DNA from: Streptomyces sp. DHE7-1
Lineage (GTDB): Bacteria; Actinomycetota; Actinomycetes; Streptomycetales; Streptomycetaceae
Length of the DNA stretch: 64,000 bases
Assembly (NCBI GenBank): GCA_016432725.1
Contig: JACJDG010000003.1
Location: 1,488,001 to 1,552,000, forward strand
Direction of reading: 5' to 3'
How positions within the stretch are numbered: the stretch's first letter is position 1; each line of letters opens with the position of its first letter. The notes under the pieces were generated by a model. It had not been told where the DNA came from. It made no database searches and was given only the letters and a program-made list of their open reading frames with translations. The position numbers and the translations under genes were made by a program. Positions 7,967 through 20,783 of this stretch are shown here, in pieces.

Positions 7967-8453
7967 CAGCGTAGGTGCCGGCCCGCTTCTCCAGGACGAT
8001 CAGCTCCACACCGTCGGCGCCCGTGGACCGGCCCACCGTCTCGTAGCCGACCCGGCGGTACAGCCGGAGGTTGCCCTCGCTGCGGTGCCCGGTGTGGAGG
8101 CGGAAGCGGGTGGCGCCGCGCTGCTCGGACAGCGCCGTCTCGGCCGCGCGCAGCAGCCGCGCGCCGATGCCGTGGCCCTGGAGCCGCGGGTGGACACAGA
8201 GCTTGCCGATGGCGGCCGCGCCGTCCTCGGTCACCTTGCCGCGTACCGAGCCGACCACCTCCTCGCCGAGCCGTGCGACGAACACGCAGTCGGCGACGAC
8301 CTCCTGACGGACGGAGTCGAGGCTCTGCACGAGCGGGTCGATGCGGTAGTTGCCGTAGAGCGCCGCCTCGCCCTGGAAGCACAGGTACTGGAGCCTGAAG
8401 ATCTGCTCCACGTCCTGCTCGGTCGCCACCGAGATGGTCACGCTCATGCCCAT
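7956..8453 (-). CDS. GNAT family N-acetyltransferase
   Basis: A 165-residue acetyltransferase. The acetyl-CoA pyrophosphate loop is visible as HPRLQGHGIGARLLRAAE (about residues 90-107), preceded by the GKLCV strand and followed by NLRLYRRVGYE, the usual C-terminal GNAT helix and strand. I chose the ATG at 8453 because GGGAGG lies nine bases upstream. A GTG at 8474 and an ATG at 8447 are alternatives. The substrate is unknown. It begins 17 bp after the stop of the sigma-like gene on the same strand, so the two form a likely operon. Confidence 0.85.
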   Translation of the reverse strand: MGMSVTISVATEQDVEQIFRLQYLCFQGEAALYGNYRIDPLVQSLDSVRQEVVADCVFVARLGEEVVGSVRGKVTEDGAAAIGKLCVHPRLQGHGIGARLLRAAETALSEQRGATRFRLHTGHRSEGNLRLYRRVGYETVGRSTGADGVELIVLEKRAGTYAATA

Positions 8454-8470
8454 GTGCGCACGCCTCCCGC

Positions 8471-9004
8471 TCACCTGATCGCCGGTTGTCCCACACTCCT
8501 ATCCCGCGCTTCGCGGGCCGCAACCTCCGGCGCGAGCAATCGCCGCAGACATCCCAGACATCTGGAGCGTTCCGGTCCGAGGCTGCCCTGTGAGATACCC
8601 AACTCCCCGGCGATCTCCCGGTATGTCGGGTCCTTCGGCGAGAGCAGCGCCGCCAGCAGCCGGGGGCAGCGCCCGGGCAGTGCGCGGACCGCTTCGCGCA
8701 GGGCGCGGTGCCGGGCGGCGGTGAGGGCGGCCTGTTCCGGACCGGGGTGCGCGTCGTCGGCCGGTTCGGCCGCGTACGGCCGCTCGCGCCGGGCGGTACG
8801 GCGGCCGCGGCGGGCCTCGGCGCGCACCGCGCCGCGCAGCCAGCCGTGCGGGTCGGGCGGCGGCCCGGCGGCCGCCAGGCGCTCCAGGAGCCGCAGCCAG
8901 ACGGCCTGTTCCAGGTCGGCCGGATCGCTCCCGGCCGCCTGCGCCTCGGCCGACGCCTCGGCGGTGAGCAGGGGGCCCAGGGCGGCCACCAGGTCGTGCG
9001 TCAT
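8471..9004 (-). CDS. Sigma-70 family (ECF-like) RNA polymerase sigma factor
   Basis: A 177-residue protein with a weakly conserved sigma region 2 (ADLEQAVWLRLLERL, about residues 28-42, and DPHGWLRGAVRAEARRGRR) and a clear region 4 helix-turn-helix (RCPRLLAALL, then TYREIAGELGISQGSLGPER). The last helix carries SRCLGCLRRLLA, typical of sigma factors that start with GSLGPTRxRCL in Streptomyces. It probably directs RNA polymerase to a small regulon. No anti-sigma gene adjoins it. The acetyltransferase gene follows closely on the same strand. Confidence 0.8.
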   Translation of the reverse strand: MTHDLVAALGPLLTAEASAEAQAAGSDPADLEQAVWLRLLERLAAAGPPPDPHGWLRGAVRAEARRGRRTARRERPYAAEPADDAHPGPEQAALTAARHRALREAVRALPGRCPRLLAALLSPKDPTYREIAGELGISQGSLGPERSRCLGCLRRLLAPEVAAREARDRSVGQPAIR

Positions 9005-9101
9005 GTGCGGAACGACGCGCCGCCCCGGTGCCGGGTTCCGGGACGGCGCGCACTCACCCCGAAAGGGTGCGTGGCCGCTGGGCGTTGACGTGGGCCGCGG
9101 G

Positions 9102-10285
9102 TCAGCGGGCCAGGAAGTCGGCCCGGGCGAGCAGGCCGGTGTCGGCGTTGTCGGTGAAGACGCCGTCGATGCCGGTGGCGAAGTAGGTGGCGAAGGCGCC
9201 GAAGGCGTCACCGTAGGCGTCCGCCGCGCTTCCCTTGCGGTACTCGGCCGGGAGGAACGGGTTCTCGTTGCGCATGGTGTAGGGGTGCAGGATCAGCCCG
9301 ACCTTGTGCGCGTCGGCGACCAGCGTGCTCGGCTCGGCGAGGGTGCCGTCCGCCTTCCTCGGGATGACCAGGTCGAGGGTGGGGCCGATGCCCTGGGCGT
9401 AACCGGCGATGTCGCGCAGCCCCTTGGGCGTGATGAGGTCGGCGACCGTGCGCGGGTCGCCCGTGTCGACGAAGTCGTAGGGGCGGCTGTTCGCCGAGGA
9501 GAGCAGCACCACCAGCGGGTTGTCGACGAGCCGGTTCAGCCGCTGGATGCTGGTCGGCTCGAAGGACTGCAGGATCACCGGCGCGTTCCGGCCGTCCTTG
9601 CCGTGCTTGCGCAGCAGCTTCGCCACCCGCTCCTCCAGGCCCAGACCCAGCTTGCGGAAGTAGGTGGGGTGCTTGGTCTCCGGGTAGATCCAGACCTGCC
9701 TGCCCCGCCTGCGGGTCTGCTCGTCCTGCCATTTCAGGACCTCTTCGAAGGTGGGGATCCCCCAGCGGCCGTCGTAGAGGGTGTTGTGCGGCCGGTTGGC
9801 CGGGATGCGCTCGACGGCACGCAGCCGCTTCAGTTCGGCGAGGGTGAAGTCCTCGGTGAACCAGCCGGTGGTGGAGACGCCGTCCAGCACCTTGGTGGTC
9901 CTGCGGCCGGCGAACTCGGGGTGCGAGGCGACGTCCGTGGTGCCGCCGATCTCCGGCTCGTGCCGGCAGACGAGATGGCCGTCCCGGGTGGGCACCAGGT
10001 CACCCGCCTCCACGATGTCCGCGCCGAGGTCGAGGGCCAGCTCGTAGGAGCCGAAGGTGTGCTCGGGGCGGTAGCCGCTGGCCCCCGGTGGCCGATGATC
10101 GTCGGGACCGGCAGGCCCTTCAGCCCGCGCCCGCCGTGTGCGGCCGTCCCCGCGCCGGCGGCCCGGGCGGTGCCGGGCAGTCCGAGGACCGCCCCGCCCG
10201 CGCCGAGCACCGCCGCGCCGAGCACGGCCCGCCGTCCCCTGGTCCGCTGCCCCTCGTTCGCCCGGTCGCCGTCCATGCGGTCCAT
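9102..10285 (-). CDS. Secreted glycerophosphodiester phosphodiesterase (frame broken near 10084)
   Basis: The protein begins MDRMDGDRANEG with a Tat-like signal (RGRRAVLGAAVLGAGGA) and continues to PTIIGHRG, the start of the GDPD TIM barrel, with the catalytic His. The frame then jumps: the rest (YRPEHTFGSYELALDLGADI, then EAGDLVPTRDGHLVCRHEPE and onward to ARADFLAR) is in another frame. One missing base in the run at 10081-10087 would restore it. Restored length is about 395 residues, normal for secreted bacterial GDPDs, which hydrolyse deacylated phospholipids to glycerol-3-phosphate and an alcohol. AGGAGGG lies just before the start. I regard the break as a probable sequencing error. Confidence 0.85.
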
Positions 10286-10683
10286 GCGCCCTCCTGCCGT
10301 TCGCTGGGTGTCCGTACCCGGCGCTCCGGTTCCGGGGCGCCGGTGCGCGCCGATCGTAGGGGTGCCGGTGTGACGTACGGGAGACCCTTGTTCGAACACG
10401 CGGGTGACGCCGGATGTCCGGCGGGCGGCGTAATCTGACGGTACGTCGGTGTCGCCGGGCGCCGGGCGGGCAGCCGGACCATGCGGGCTCCGCGCGATGT
10501 CCGTCACATCGCCCACCCGGACGCCACACCTGTGTTCCGGTGCTTCACCGCAGGTAAACCAGTGTCAACAGTGCGTAAGACCTCGGTGAACCGGGCCTCC
10601 CCGATGTGCGCTTCCCCCGGAGCCGCGAGTAATGTCCTCACCTGCACAGACACATATCGCCCACCTCGACATCGGAGGACCCG
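10286..10683. other. 398-bp divergent intergenic region
   Basis: This gap separates the phosphodiesterase and acyltransferase genes. On the minus strand TACGAT (about 10351-10356) is a plausible -10 element for the phosphodiesterase. An inverted repeat, TTCACCG (10546-10552) with CGGTGAA (10586-10592), lies toward the acyltransferase gene. I see no convincing gene. Confidence 0.4.
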
Positions 10684-11355
10684 TTGTCCCGCTTCGCGCT
10701 CATCAAGGCCGTGCTCGGACCGATCATGCGTCTGATGTTCCGCCCTCAGGTGGAGGGCGTGGAGCACATCCCGGGGGACGGGCCGGTGATCCTGGCCGGC
10801 AACCATCTGACCTTCATCGACTCGATGATCCTTCCTCTGGTCTGCGCCCGTCAGGTCGTCTTCATCGGCAAGGACGAGTACGTCACCGGCAAGAGCCTCA
10901 AGGGCCGCCTCATGGCGTGGTTCTTCACCGGCGTCGGCATGATCCCGGTGGACCGCGACGGCGGCCGCGGCGGTGTGGCGGCCCTGATGACCGGGCGCCG
11001 CGTCCTCGAGGAGGGCAGGATCTTCGGCATCTACCCCGAGGGCACCCGCTCCCCCGACGGCCGCCTCTACCGCGGCCGCACCGGCATCGCCCGGCTCACC
11101 CTGATGACGGGCGCCCCGGTGGTCCCGTTCGCGATGATCGGCACGGACAAGCTGCAGCCGGGCGGGGCGGGCATCCCGCGGCCCGGCCGGGTGACCGTCC
11201 GCTTCGGCGAGGCGATGGAGTTCTCCCGGTACGAGGGGATGGACCGGGACCGCTACGTGCTCCGGGCGGTGACCGACTCGGTGATGGCCGAGGTCATGCG
11301 GCTGTCGGGGCAGGAGTACGTCGACATGTACGCGACGAAGGCGAAGGCGGCGTAG
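10684..11355 (+). CDS. 1-acylglycerol-3-phosphate O-acyltransferase family protein (PlsC-like)
   Basis: A 223-residue membrane-associated acyltransferase. The catalytic motif appears as NHLTFID (about residues 40-46) and the substrate-binding motif as YPEGTRSPDG, with GIARL and APVVPFA strands after it. The family transfers acyl groups to lysophosphatidate or related acceptors in phospholipid synthesis. The start is a TTG at 10684 with GGAGGA correctly spaced upstream, which decides the start. It stands alone, with a Streptomyces-type palindromic repeat just downstream. Confidence 0.9.
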   Translation: MSRFALIKAVLGPIMRLMFRPQVEGVEHIPGDGPVILAGNHLTFIDSMILPLVCARQVVFIGKDEYVTGKSLKGRLMAWFFTGVGMIPVDRDGGRGGVAALMTGRRVLEEGRIFGIYPEGTRSPDGRLYRGRTGIARLTLMTGAPVVPFAMIGTDKLQPGGAGIPRPGRVTVRFGEAMEFSRYEGMDRDRYVLRAVTDSVMAEVMRLSGQEYVDMYATKAKAA

Positions 11356-11420
11356 GCCTCCGGCGGTTGGGCGATTCACCGCCGTGGGGGTGCTGCTTCG
11401 TCGCGCCCGCAGGTACTTCC

Positions 11421-11457
11421 TGGCCGGTCGCGCAGTTCCCCGCGCCCTTCGGGGCGC
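11421..11457 (-). repeat. Dispersed palindromic repeat, copy 1
   Basis: On the minus strand this reads GCGCCCCGAAGGGCGCGGGG, then AACTGCGCGACCGGCCA. The same core occurs in the other orientation at 54022-54059. The GCGCCC hairpin plus CGCGGGGAACTGCGCGACC tail is a family of intergenic repeats I recall as common in Streptomyces genomes. It lies between the convergent acyltransferase and MFS genes and may double as a terminator. Confidence 0.7.
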
Positions 11458-11462
11458 TTGGC

Positions 11463-12985
11463 TCAGCCGGTGTTTTCCAGGTTCTGGTTCTTCAGGAGGA
11501 ACCAGGCCGCCGCTGCTGTGGCGAGCAGGACCGCCGCTCCGGCGCCCGAGGCGAGGTGGAGGCCGTGGACGAAGGAGTCGCGGGCGGCGTCCAGCATGTG
11601 CTGCGCCGGGAGGGCCGGCATGTCCCTCGCCGCCTCCACCGCGCCGCCCAGTGACTCGTGGGCCTGGGCCGGGGTGCCGGCCGGGCCGGTGAAGCCGCGG
11701 TAGGCGCCCGTCACGATGGAGCCCAGCAGGGCGATGCCCAGCGCGGCACCGAGTTCGTACGCCGTCTCGGAGACCGCGGACGCCGCGCCCGCCTCGTCCT
11801 TGGGGACACCGGCGAGGATGACGTCCGCCGTCACCGTGAAGGAGAACCCGGCGCCCACGCCCACGACGAGCAGCGCCGCGCCGAGCAGCGGGTAGCCCGT
11901 CGACCTGCTCAGCGTCGTCAGCACGGCCAGGGCCGCACCGACCGCCGCGAGGCCTCCGGAGACCACCACCCGCACCGAGAAGCGGCGCGCCGCGCGGCCC
12001 GCCACCAGGCCGGCCGCCACCGCGCCCACGGCCGCGGGGAGTTCGGCCAGGCCCGCCTCGAACGGGCGTCTGCCCTGGACGAGTTGCAGGTACTGGGAGA
12101 GGAAGAACACCAGGCCGGACATGCCCAGCACGGTCAGCAGGTCGGCGAGGACCGCACCGCTGAAGCCGCGGCGCCGGAACAGGCGCATGTCCAGCAGCGG
12201 GACCGGCATGGTGAGCTGGCGGCGCACGAACCCGTACAGCGCGGCCGCGCCCAGCAGGCCCGCGGTCAGCGCGACCGGGGTCGGGCCGTGCGCGGCGGCG
12301 TCCTTGACCGCGTACACGACGCCGATCATGCCGACGAGGGACAGCGCGACACTGCTCAGGTCCCAGGGCCCGGGGCGGGGGTTGCGGGACTCGGGCAGCG
12401 TGCGGATGCCGACCAGGACCAGCACCGCCATCACCGGCAGGTTGATCAGGAACACCGAGCCCCACCAGAAGTGCTCCAGCAGGAAGCCGCCCGCGATGGG
12501 GCCGACGGCCGTGCCGGCGGAGGCGGTGGCGCCCCAGATGCCGATGGCGAGGCTGCGCTCGCGCGCGTCGTGGAAGAGGTTGCGGATCAGGGCCAGGGTG
12601 GCGGGCATCAGGGTGGCGCCCGCGACACCGAGCAGCGCCCGCGCCAGGATCATCAGTCCGGGTGTGGTCGCGTAGGCGTTCAGGACGGATATCGCGCCGA
12701 ACGCCGTGGCGCCGACGAGCAGGATGCGCTTGCGGCCGATGCGGTCGCCGAGGCTGCCCATGGAGACCAGCAGTCCGGCGATGACGAACGAGTAGACGTC
12801 GCCGATCCACAGCAGCTGGGTGCCGGTGGGGCGCAGGTCCTCGCTGATGTAGGGGGTGGCGAGGCCGAGCACGGTGGCGTCGACGGCCACCAGCAGCACG
12901 GCCAGGACGAGGACCGAGAGCGCGAGCCAGCGGCCCGGGCGCTTCACCGCCCGGTCGTGCCGGCCGGCTGCAGGGTGCTGGTCAT
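11463..12985 (-). CDS. MFS efflux transporter, DHA2 family (frame broken near 12950)
   Basis: A roughly 507-residue, 14-helix drug/H+ antiporter. The family signature GSLGDRIGRKR lies in the first cytoplasmic loop, with ARALLGVAGATLMPATLALI in helix 4 and GPIAGGFLLE in helix 5 (motif C). The ATG at 12985 has GAGAGGA upstream and overlaps the TetR stop (ATGA). After 13 codons that frame hits a stop, whereas all remaining sequence is one frame off. A single missing base near 12949-12953 explains this. It probably exports a toxic compound sensed by the upstream TetR protein. Confidence 0.88.
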
Positions 12986-13548
12986 GATTCCTCTCTTCGC
13001 GGTGCGTTCGCACGTCGTGCGCCGCCGAGCAGCAGCTCGACGACCATGTGGCTGAAGTCCTTGCCGGCCACCCGGCCCTCCGTGACCGCCCAGGCGGCGG
13101 AGGCCAGCAGGCCGTACAGCGCCTCGGTGAGCCAGGCCGGGGTCAGGTCGATGCGGAACTCGCCGCTCTCCTGACCGCGCCGGAACAGGTTCGTGAGGCG
13201 CTCGTCGAGGCGGGTCCAGCCCTGGTTCTGCTCCTCGCCCTCGAAGAGCTGGTTCTCGGTGTAGAGGAAGGCGAGCAGGCCGGCCGCGGGTTCGATGGCA
13301 CGGACCAGGCGGCCGACGGCCTCGCCCGCTGGACCCTCGTCCAGGCGTGCCGCGTCCAGGGCGGCCTCGCACTCCGCGATGCCGAGCGCCTCCAGGGCCC
13401 GGACGAGGGCGTCGCGTCCCGCGAAGTGGCGGTGCAGGGTGGCCCGGCTGATCCCGGCGGCCTTGGCCACCTCGTCCATGGTCGCGGTGGACTTGCGGGT
13501 CAGCAGGGCGGCTGCGCTGCGCAGCACGTGGTCACGATCGAGAGCCAT
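12982..13548 (-). CDS. TetR family transcriptional regulator
   Basis: A 188-residue repressor. The N-terminal helix-turn-helix is clear (TMDEVAKAAGISRATLHRHF, about residues 23-42). The C-terminal ligand domain is unassigned. The start at 13548 (MALDRDHVL) lies six bases after TATGCT, so the transcript is probably leaderless. It overlaps the downstream MFS gene by 4 nt, a standard local repressor/efflux pump arrangement. A TGAGAC...GTCTCA palindrome just upstream is the likely operator, implying autoregulation. Confidence 0.9.
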   Translation of the reverse strand: MALDRDHVLRSAAALLTRKSTATMDEVAKAAGISRATLHRHFAGRDALVRALEALGIAECEAALDAARLDEGPAGEAVGRLVRAIEPAAGLLAFLYTENQLFEGEEQNQGWTRLDERLTNLFRRGQESGEFRIDLTPAWLTEALYGLLASAAWAVTEGRVAGKDFSHMVVELLLGGARRANAPRREES

Positions 13549-13585
13549 GAGACAAGCATAGCCCATATGAGACATTGACGTCTCA
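13548..13585 (-). promoter_or_regulatory. Promoter and operator of the tetR-MFS pair
   Basis: TGAGACATTGACGTCTCA (13568-13585) is an inverted repeat with 6-bp arms. A third TGAGAC half-site lies at 13548-13553, overlapping the start codon. Between them, TATGCT (rc of 13555-13560) sits six bases before the ATG and fits a -10 element for a leaderless transcript. Binding here would block the promoter. Confidence 0.6.
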
Positions 13586-13641
13586 CCATGGGCATGCGTG
13601 ACTCATGACTGCTGGTCGGACCGGTTCGCAGCGGGTGTGTG

Positions 13642-17490
<3,849 letters not shown>

Positions 17491-17519
17491 GGGTTTTCTC
17501 CTCACAGTGCATTCGCTGA

Positions 17520-17565
17520 TATGCATGAGTATGCAGAACTCCGCATGATTCGTCAATCGCCGCTC
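17520..17565 (-). promoter_or_regulatory. argG promoter with ARG box
   Basis: On the minus strand TTGACG and CATACT are spaced by 17 bp, a good -35/-10 pair. TCTGCATACTCATGCATA (rc of 17520-17537) overlaps the -10 and matches every fixed position of the E. coli-type ARG box. A further TGCAT/ATGCA dyad follows toward the gene. ArgR binding would occlude RNA polymerase. Confidence 0.75.
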
Positions 17566-17701
17566 GGGCGAGCCGGATTTTTCCGGGAAAGTCCGGGCAT
17601 CCGGCGGGGGCGTGGCCGGGCGGGAGCCGGTCGCCTTCCAGGGGCCGCCGAACGGACTACCCGGGCTGCCCTTGCCGCTCCCCCCGTCTAGCGTCTGAGC
17701 C

Positions 17702-18401
17702 ATGCGCCAAGGTGTCGTCCTCGCCCTCGTGTCCGCGTCCGTCTGCGTGCTCGGTGTCTCCCCCGCCACGGCCCGGAGCCGCTGCCCGCACGGATGGCGG
17801 ACACCGGGGCGGCACCCAGCTGATCACCGCGTCGGCCCCGGGCACCGGCTCGACGTCGGGGACGGTGACCTGGTGGGACCTGCGGGACGGGCAGTGGGTG
17901 GAGGCCGGTTCCGCGCCCGCCCGGTTCGGGGCGAACGGGCTGGTGGAGGGCGGTGCGCGCCGGCAGGGCACCGACACGACGCCGACCGGGCTGTACGGCA
18001 TCCCGTTCGGCTTCGGCCTCAAGGCGGCACCGGCCGGGACCCGGGTCGGGTACCGGCCGGTGACGGCCGCTTCCTGGTGGTGCCAGGACAACGACTCGGC
18101 GTCGTACAACCGCTGGACCGAACCGCTGCCCGCCGACTGCCGGGCCGCCCAGTCCGAGAAGCTGAGCTCCTACGACCCCCAGTACGGGTACGCGCTCGTC
18201 ATCGGCTTCAACTACGACCGGCCGGTGCGCGGGCGCGGCGCCGGAATCTTCCTGCACGTGAACGGCAAGGCCGCGACGGCGGGTTGCGTGTCCGTGCCCG
18301 AGGACGCCATGCGGAAGATCCTGAGCTGGGCGGATCCGGCCCGCGAGCCGCACGTCGCGATCGGGACGGAGGACGGCGCCACGGCCGTCACGCGGTACTG
18401 A
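17702..18401 (+). CDS. Secreted L,D-transpeptidase-like protein (two frame breaks)
   Basis: It begins with a signal peptide ([18 protein letters not shown]). The frame changes twice, near 17772 and near 17807, each time as expected for one missing base. The remainder is intact: [46 protein letters not shown]. The closing part has the YkuD-like His and the TAGCVS catalytic Cys. Such proteins crosslink or modify peptidoglycan outside the cell, though many Streptomyces versions are only called L,D-transpeptidase family. Restored length is about 230 residues. It converges with the sensor kinase gene, overlapping by 14 bp. Confidence 0.82.
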
Positions 18402-19850
18402 GCAGCACCGTGAAGGTCGTGGACCCCGGTTCGCTCACCAGCTCGACGCTTCCGCCGTGCGCCTCCACCACGGCCGCCACGATCGACAGACCGAGCCCCG
18501 CGCCGCCGCCGGAGGCGTCCGCGCGGCGGCGGTGTTCGGCGCGGGTGAAGCGTTCGAAGACGCCCGGTCGGACGTCCTCGGGGACGCCGGGACCGTCGTC
18601 GTGGACCGAGAGGCGGGCCGTGCCGTCCGCGGCCGCCAGGGTCACCGTCACCTCGGTGCCGTCGGGGGTGTGCAGCCGGGCGTTGGCCAGCAGGTTGGCC
18701 AGCACCTGCTGAAGCCGGTGGGCGTCGCCCGTCACCGTCACCGGTTCCTCGGGCAGGTCCAGGGTCCAGCGGTGGCCGGGGCCCGCGGCCCGGGCGTCCG
18801 TCACCGCGTCCAGCACCAGCCGGGTCAGGTCGACGGGGCGGCGCTCCAGCGGGCGGCCGGCGTCGAGGCGGGCCAGCAGCAGCAGGTCGTCGACCATCTC
18901 GCCCATGCGGGAGGACTCCGCGGCGATCCGCTCCAGGGCCCGGCTCACCTCCGCCGGTACCGGGCCGGGGTGCAGCAGTGCCAGTTCGGCGTGGCCGCGG
19001 ACCGAGGCGACCGGGGTGCGCAGCTCGTGGCTGGCGTCGGCGGCGAAGCGGCGCAGCCGCTCCTCGCTGGCGTGCCGCTTGGTCAGGGCGCCCTCCACAT
19101 GGCCCAGCATGCGGTCGAAGGCGGCCGCCACCTGGCCCACCTCGCTGCGCGGCTCGGACACCGGGGCGCGGGGCGGCAGGGCGACCTCGCCGCTCGCCAG
19201 GGGGAGCTCGCTGACCCGGGTGGCCGTGGCCGCGACCCGGCTGAGCGGGCGCAGCGACCAGCGGACCCAGAGCGCCCCGGCCACGCCGGTGATCACGAGG
19301 GCGAGACCGAAGACGGCTCCCGCCACCCGTTCCAGGCGGTGCACGGTGGCCTCGACCGGCTCCAGCGGCAGGCCTACGATCAGGACGTCCCCGTCGCGGC
19401 CCGGGGAGGCGATCACCCGGTAGTCGTGCAGGGCGGAGAGCTCGATGGTGTGGGGGCGGCCGTCCACCGGGAGCCGGGCGAGCCGGCGCTGGTCCCCGGC
19501 CGTCAGGTCGACGTTCAGGTCGGCGGACGGGTCACCGGAGCGGATGAGGCCCTTGTGGGTGACCTCGCCGTTCACCAGGCGCGCGCCGAAGGTGCCGGTG
19601 GCCTGGCGGCGGGTGTCGAGGGGCTCGTCGCCGTCGTGGTCGGTGCGCGGCGCCTCGTGCTCCATGCTCTCCGGGAAGCGGGTGCCGACCTGGACGAGCT
19701 GTTCGTCCAGGCGCTGGGTCAGGAAGCCGTTCAGTTCGACGACCGCGGCGAGTCCCACGGCGGCGCAGCTCACCGCGAGCAGGACGACGAGGCCGACGGT
19801 GAGCCTCGCGCGCAGCGTGCGGGGCGGGGCAGGCGGCGCACGGCCCTCAC
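18388..19850 (-). CDS. Two-component sensor histidine kinase (frame broken near 19825)
   Basis: About 487 residues: N-terminal membrane helix, an extracytoplasmic domain of about 120 residues, a second helix (AVFGLALVITGVAGALWVRW), HAMP, the H-box (ASHELRTPVASVRGH), the N-box (NLLANARLHTPDG), G1 DDGPGVPED and G2 GGAGLGLSIV. It autophosphorylates on the H-box His and passes phosphate to the regulator encoded just upstream. The GTG at 19850 overlaps the regulator stop codon. The first 15 or so codons are out of frame with the rest, explained by one missing base near 19819-19831. The input signal is unknown, but the divergent redox genes suggest a redox or metal cue. Confidence 0.9.
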
Positions 19851-20587
19851 CGGGTCACCGGCTTCAGTACGTAGCCCGCCCCGCGCACCGTGTGGATCAT
19901 GGGTTCGCGCCCCGCGTCCACTTTCTTGCGCAGGTAGGAGATGTACAGCTCGACCACATGGGCCCGGCCGCCGAAGTCGTAGGACCAGACCCGGTCGAGG
20001 ATCTGGGCCTTGCTGAGCACCCGGCGCGGGTTGCGCATGAGGAAGCGCAGCAGCTCGAACTCGGTCGGGGACAGTTCGATCAGCTCCCCGGACCGGGTCA
20101 CCTCGCGGGCCTCCTCGTCCATGACCAGGTCGCCCACGACCAGCCGGGGCCCGTCCTCGAGCTGGCGGGCCATGCCGGCCCGGCGCAGCAGGCCGCGCAG
20201 CCGGGCGACGACCTCCTCGAGGCTGAAGGGCTTGGTGACGTAGTCGTCGCCGCCCGCGGTGATGCCGGCGATACGGTCCTCGACCGCGTCCCGGGCGGTG
20301 AGGAACAGCACGCACACCTCGGGCTTCACCTCGTGCAGACGCCGCAGCACCGCGAAGCCGTCGGTGTCGGGCAGCATCACGTCGAGGACGACGGCGTCGG
20401 GCAGCAGCTCGCGCGCGGCGCTGACCGCCGCGGCGCCGTCGCCGGCCGCGCGCACCTCCCAGCCCTCGTAGCGCAGGGCACCGGTCAGCACCTCCGCGAG
20501 GTCGGGATCGTCGTCGACGACGAGGACGCGCAGCGGGGTGCCGTCGGGCCGGGTGAGGGCGGGGCGGCCGGAGCGAGTGGTGTTCAT
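19847..20587 (-). CDS. OmpR/PhoB-type response regulator
   Basis: A 246-residue regulator. The receiver domain has the acidic pair VVDDDPD, phospho-acceptor Asp in VVLDVMLPD, switch Thr in FLTARD and Lys in VTKPF. The C-terminal winged helix ends with the typical VRGAGYVLKP. It pairs with the kinase encoded immediately downstream (4-nt overlap). I chose the ATG at 20587; one at 20602 is also possible. Three copies of a CTGAGnnTCCTCTGAG-like box between this gene and the divergent flavoprotein operon suggest it regulates both directions. Confidence 0.93.
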   Translation of the reverse strand: MNTTRSGRPALTRPDGTPLRVLVVDDDPDLAEVLTGALRYEGWEVRAAGDGAAAVSAARELLPDAVVLDVMLPDTDGFAVLRRLHEVKPEVCVLFLTARDAVEDRIAGITAGGDDYVTKPFSLEEVVARLRGLLRRAGMARQLEDGPRLVVGDLVMDEEAREVTRSGELIELSPTEFELLRFLMRNPRRVLSKAQILDRVWSYDFGGRAHVVELYISYLRKKVDAGREPMIHTVRGAGYVLKPVTR

Positions 20588-20638
20588 GGCGTCTACCAGC
20601 ATCGCCCCTCGGAGGGCCGGCTGTCCGCCCGCACCCCT

Positions 20639-20735
20639 CTGAGTTTCCTCTGAGCGTGCGGGCAGCTCCCTGAGATTCCTCTGAGAAAGCCCTCCGGGAC
20701 CCCTCCGAAGCGGGTTTTTCAGAGGTGCCTCAGAA
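20639..20735. promoter_or_regulatory. Repeated boxes, probable response-regulator binding sites
   Basis: CTGAGTTTCCTCTGAG (20639-20654) and CTGAGATTCCTCTGAG (20670-20685) are direct repeats with starts 31 bp apart, about three helical turns. A third copy, inverted, reads TTCAGAGGTGCCTCAGAA (20718-20735). Direct repeats phased by whole turns are typical of OmpR/PhoB-type regulators. They fill the control region between the two-component genes and the ferric-reductase operon. Confidence 0.7.
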
Positions 20736-20783
20736 CTTCGGCCCGCACAGTGGCATGGCTGACGGACGAAGGGAACGGCACAG

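Noticed and set aside
12944..13372. A 142-codon frame overlapping tetR and the MFS start
   Set aside because: It is an out-of-frame reading of tetR. Only its final codons correspond to the real MFS N-terminus.
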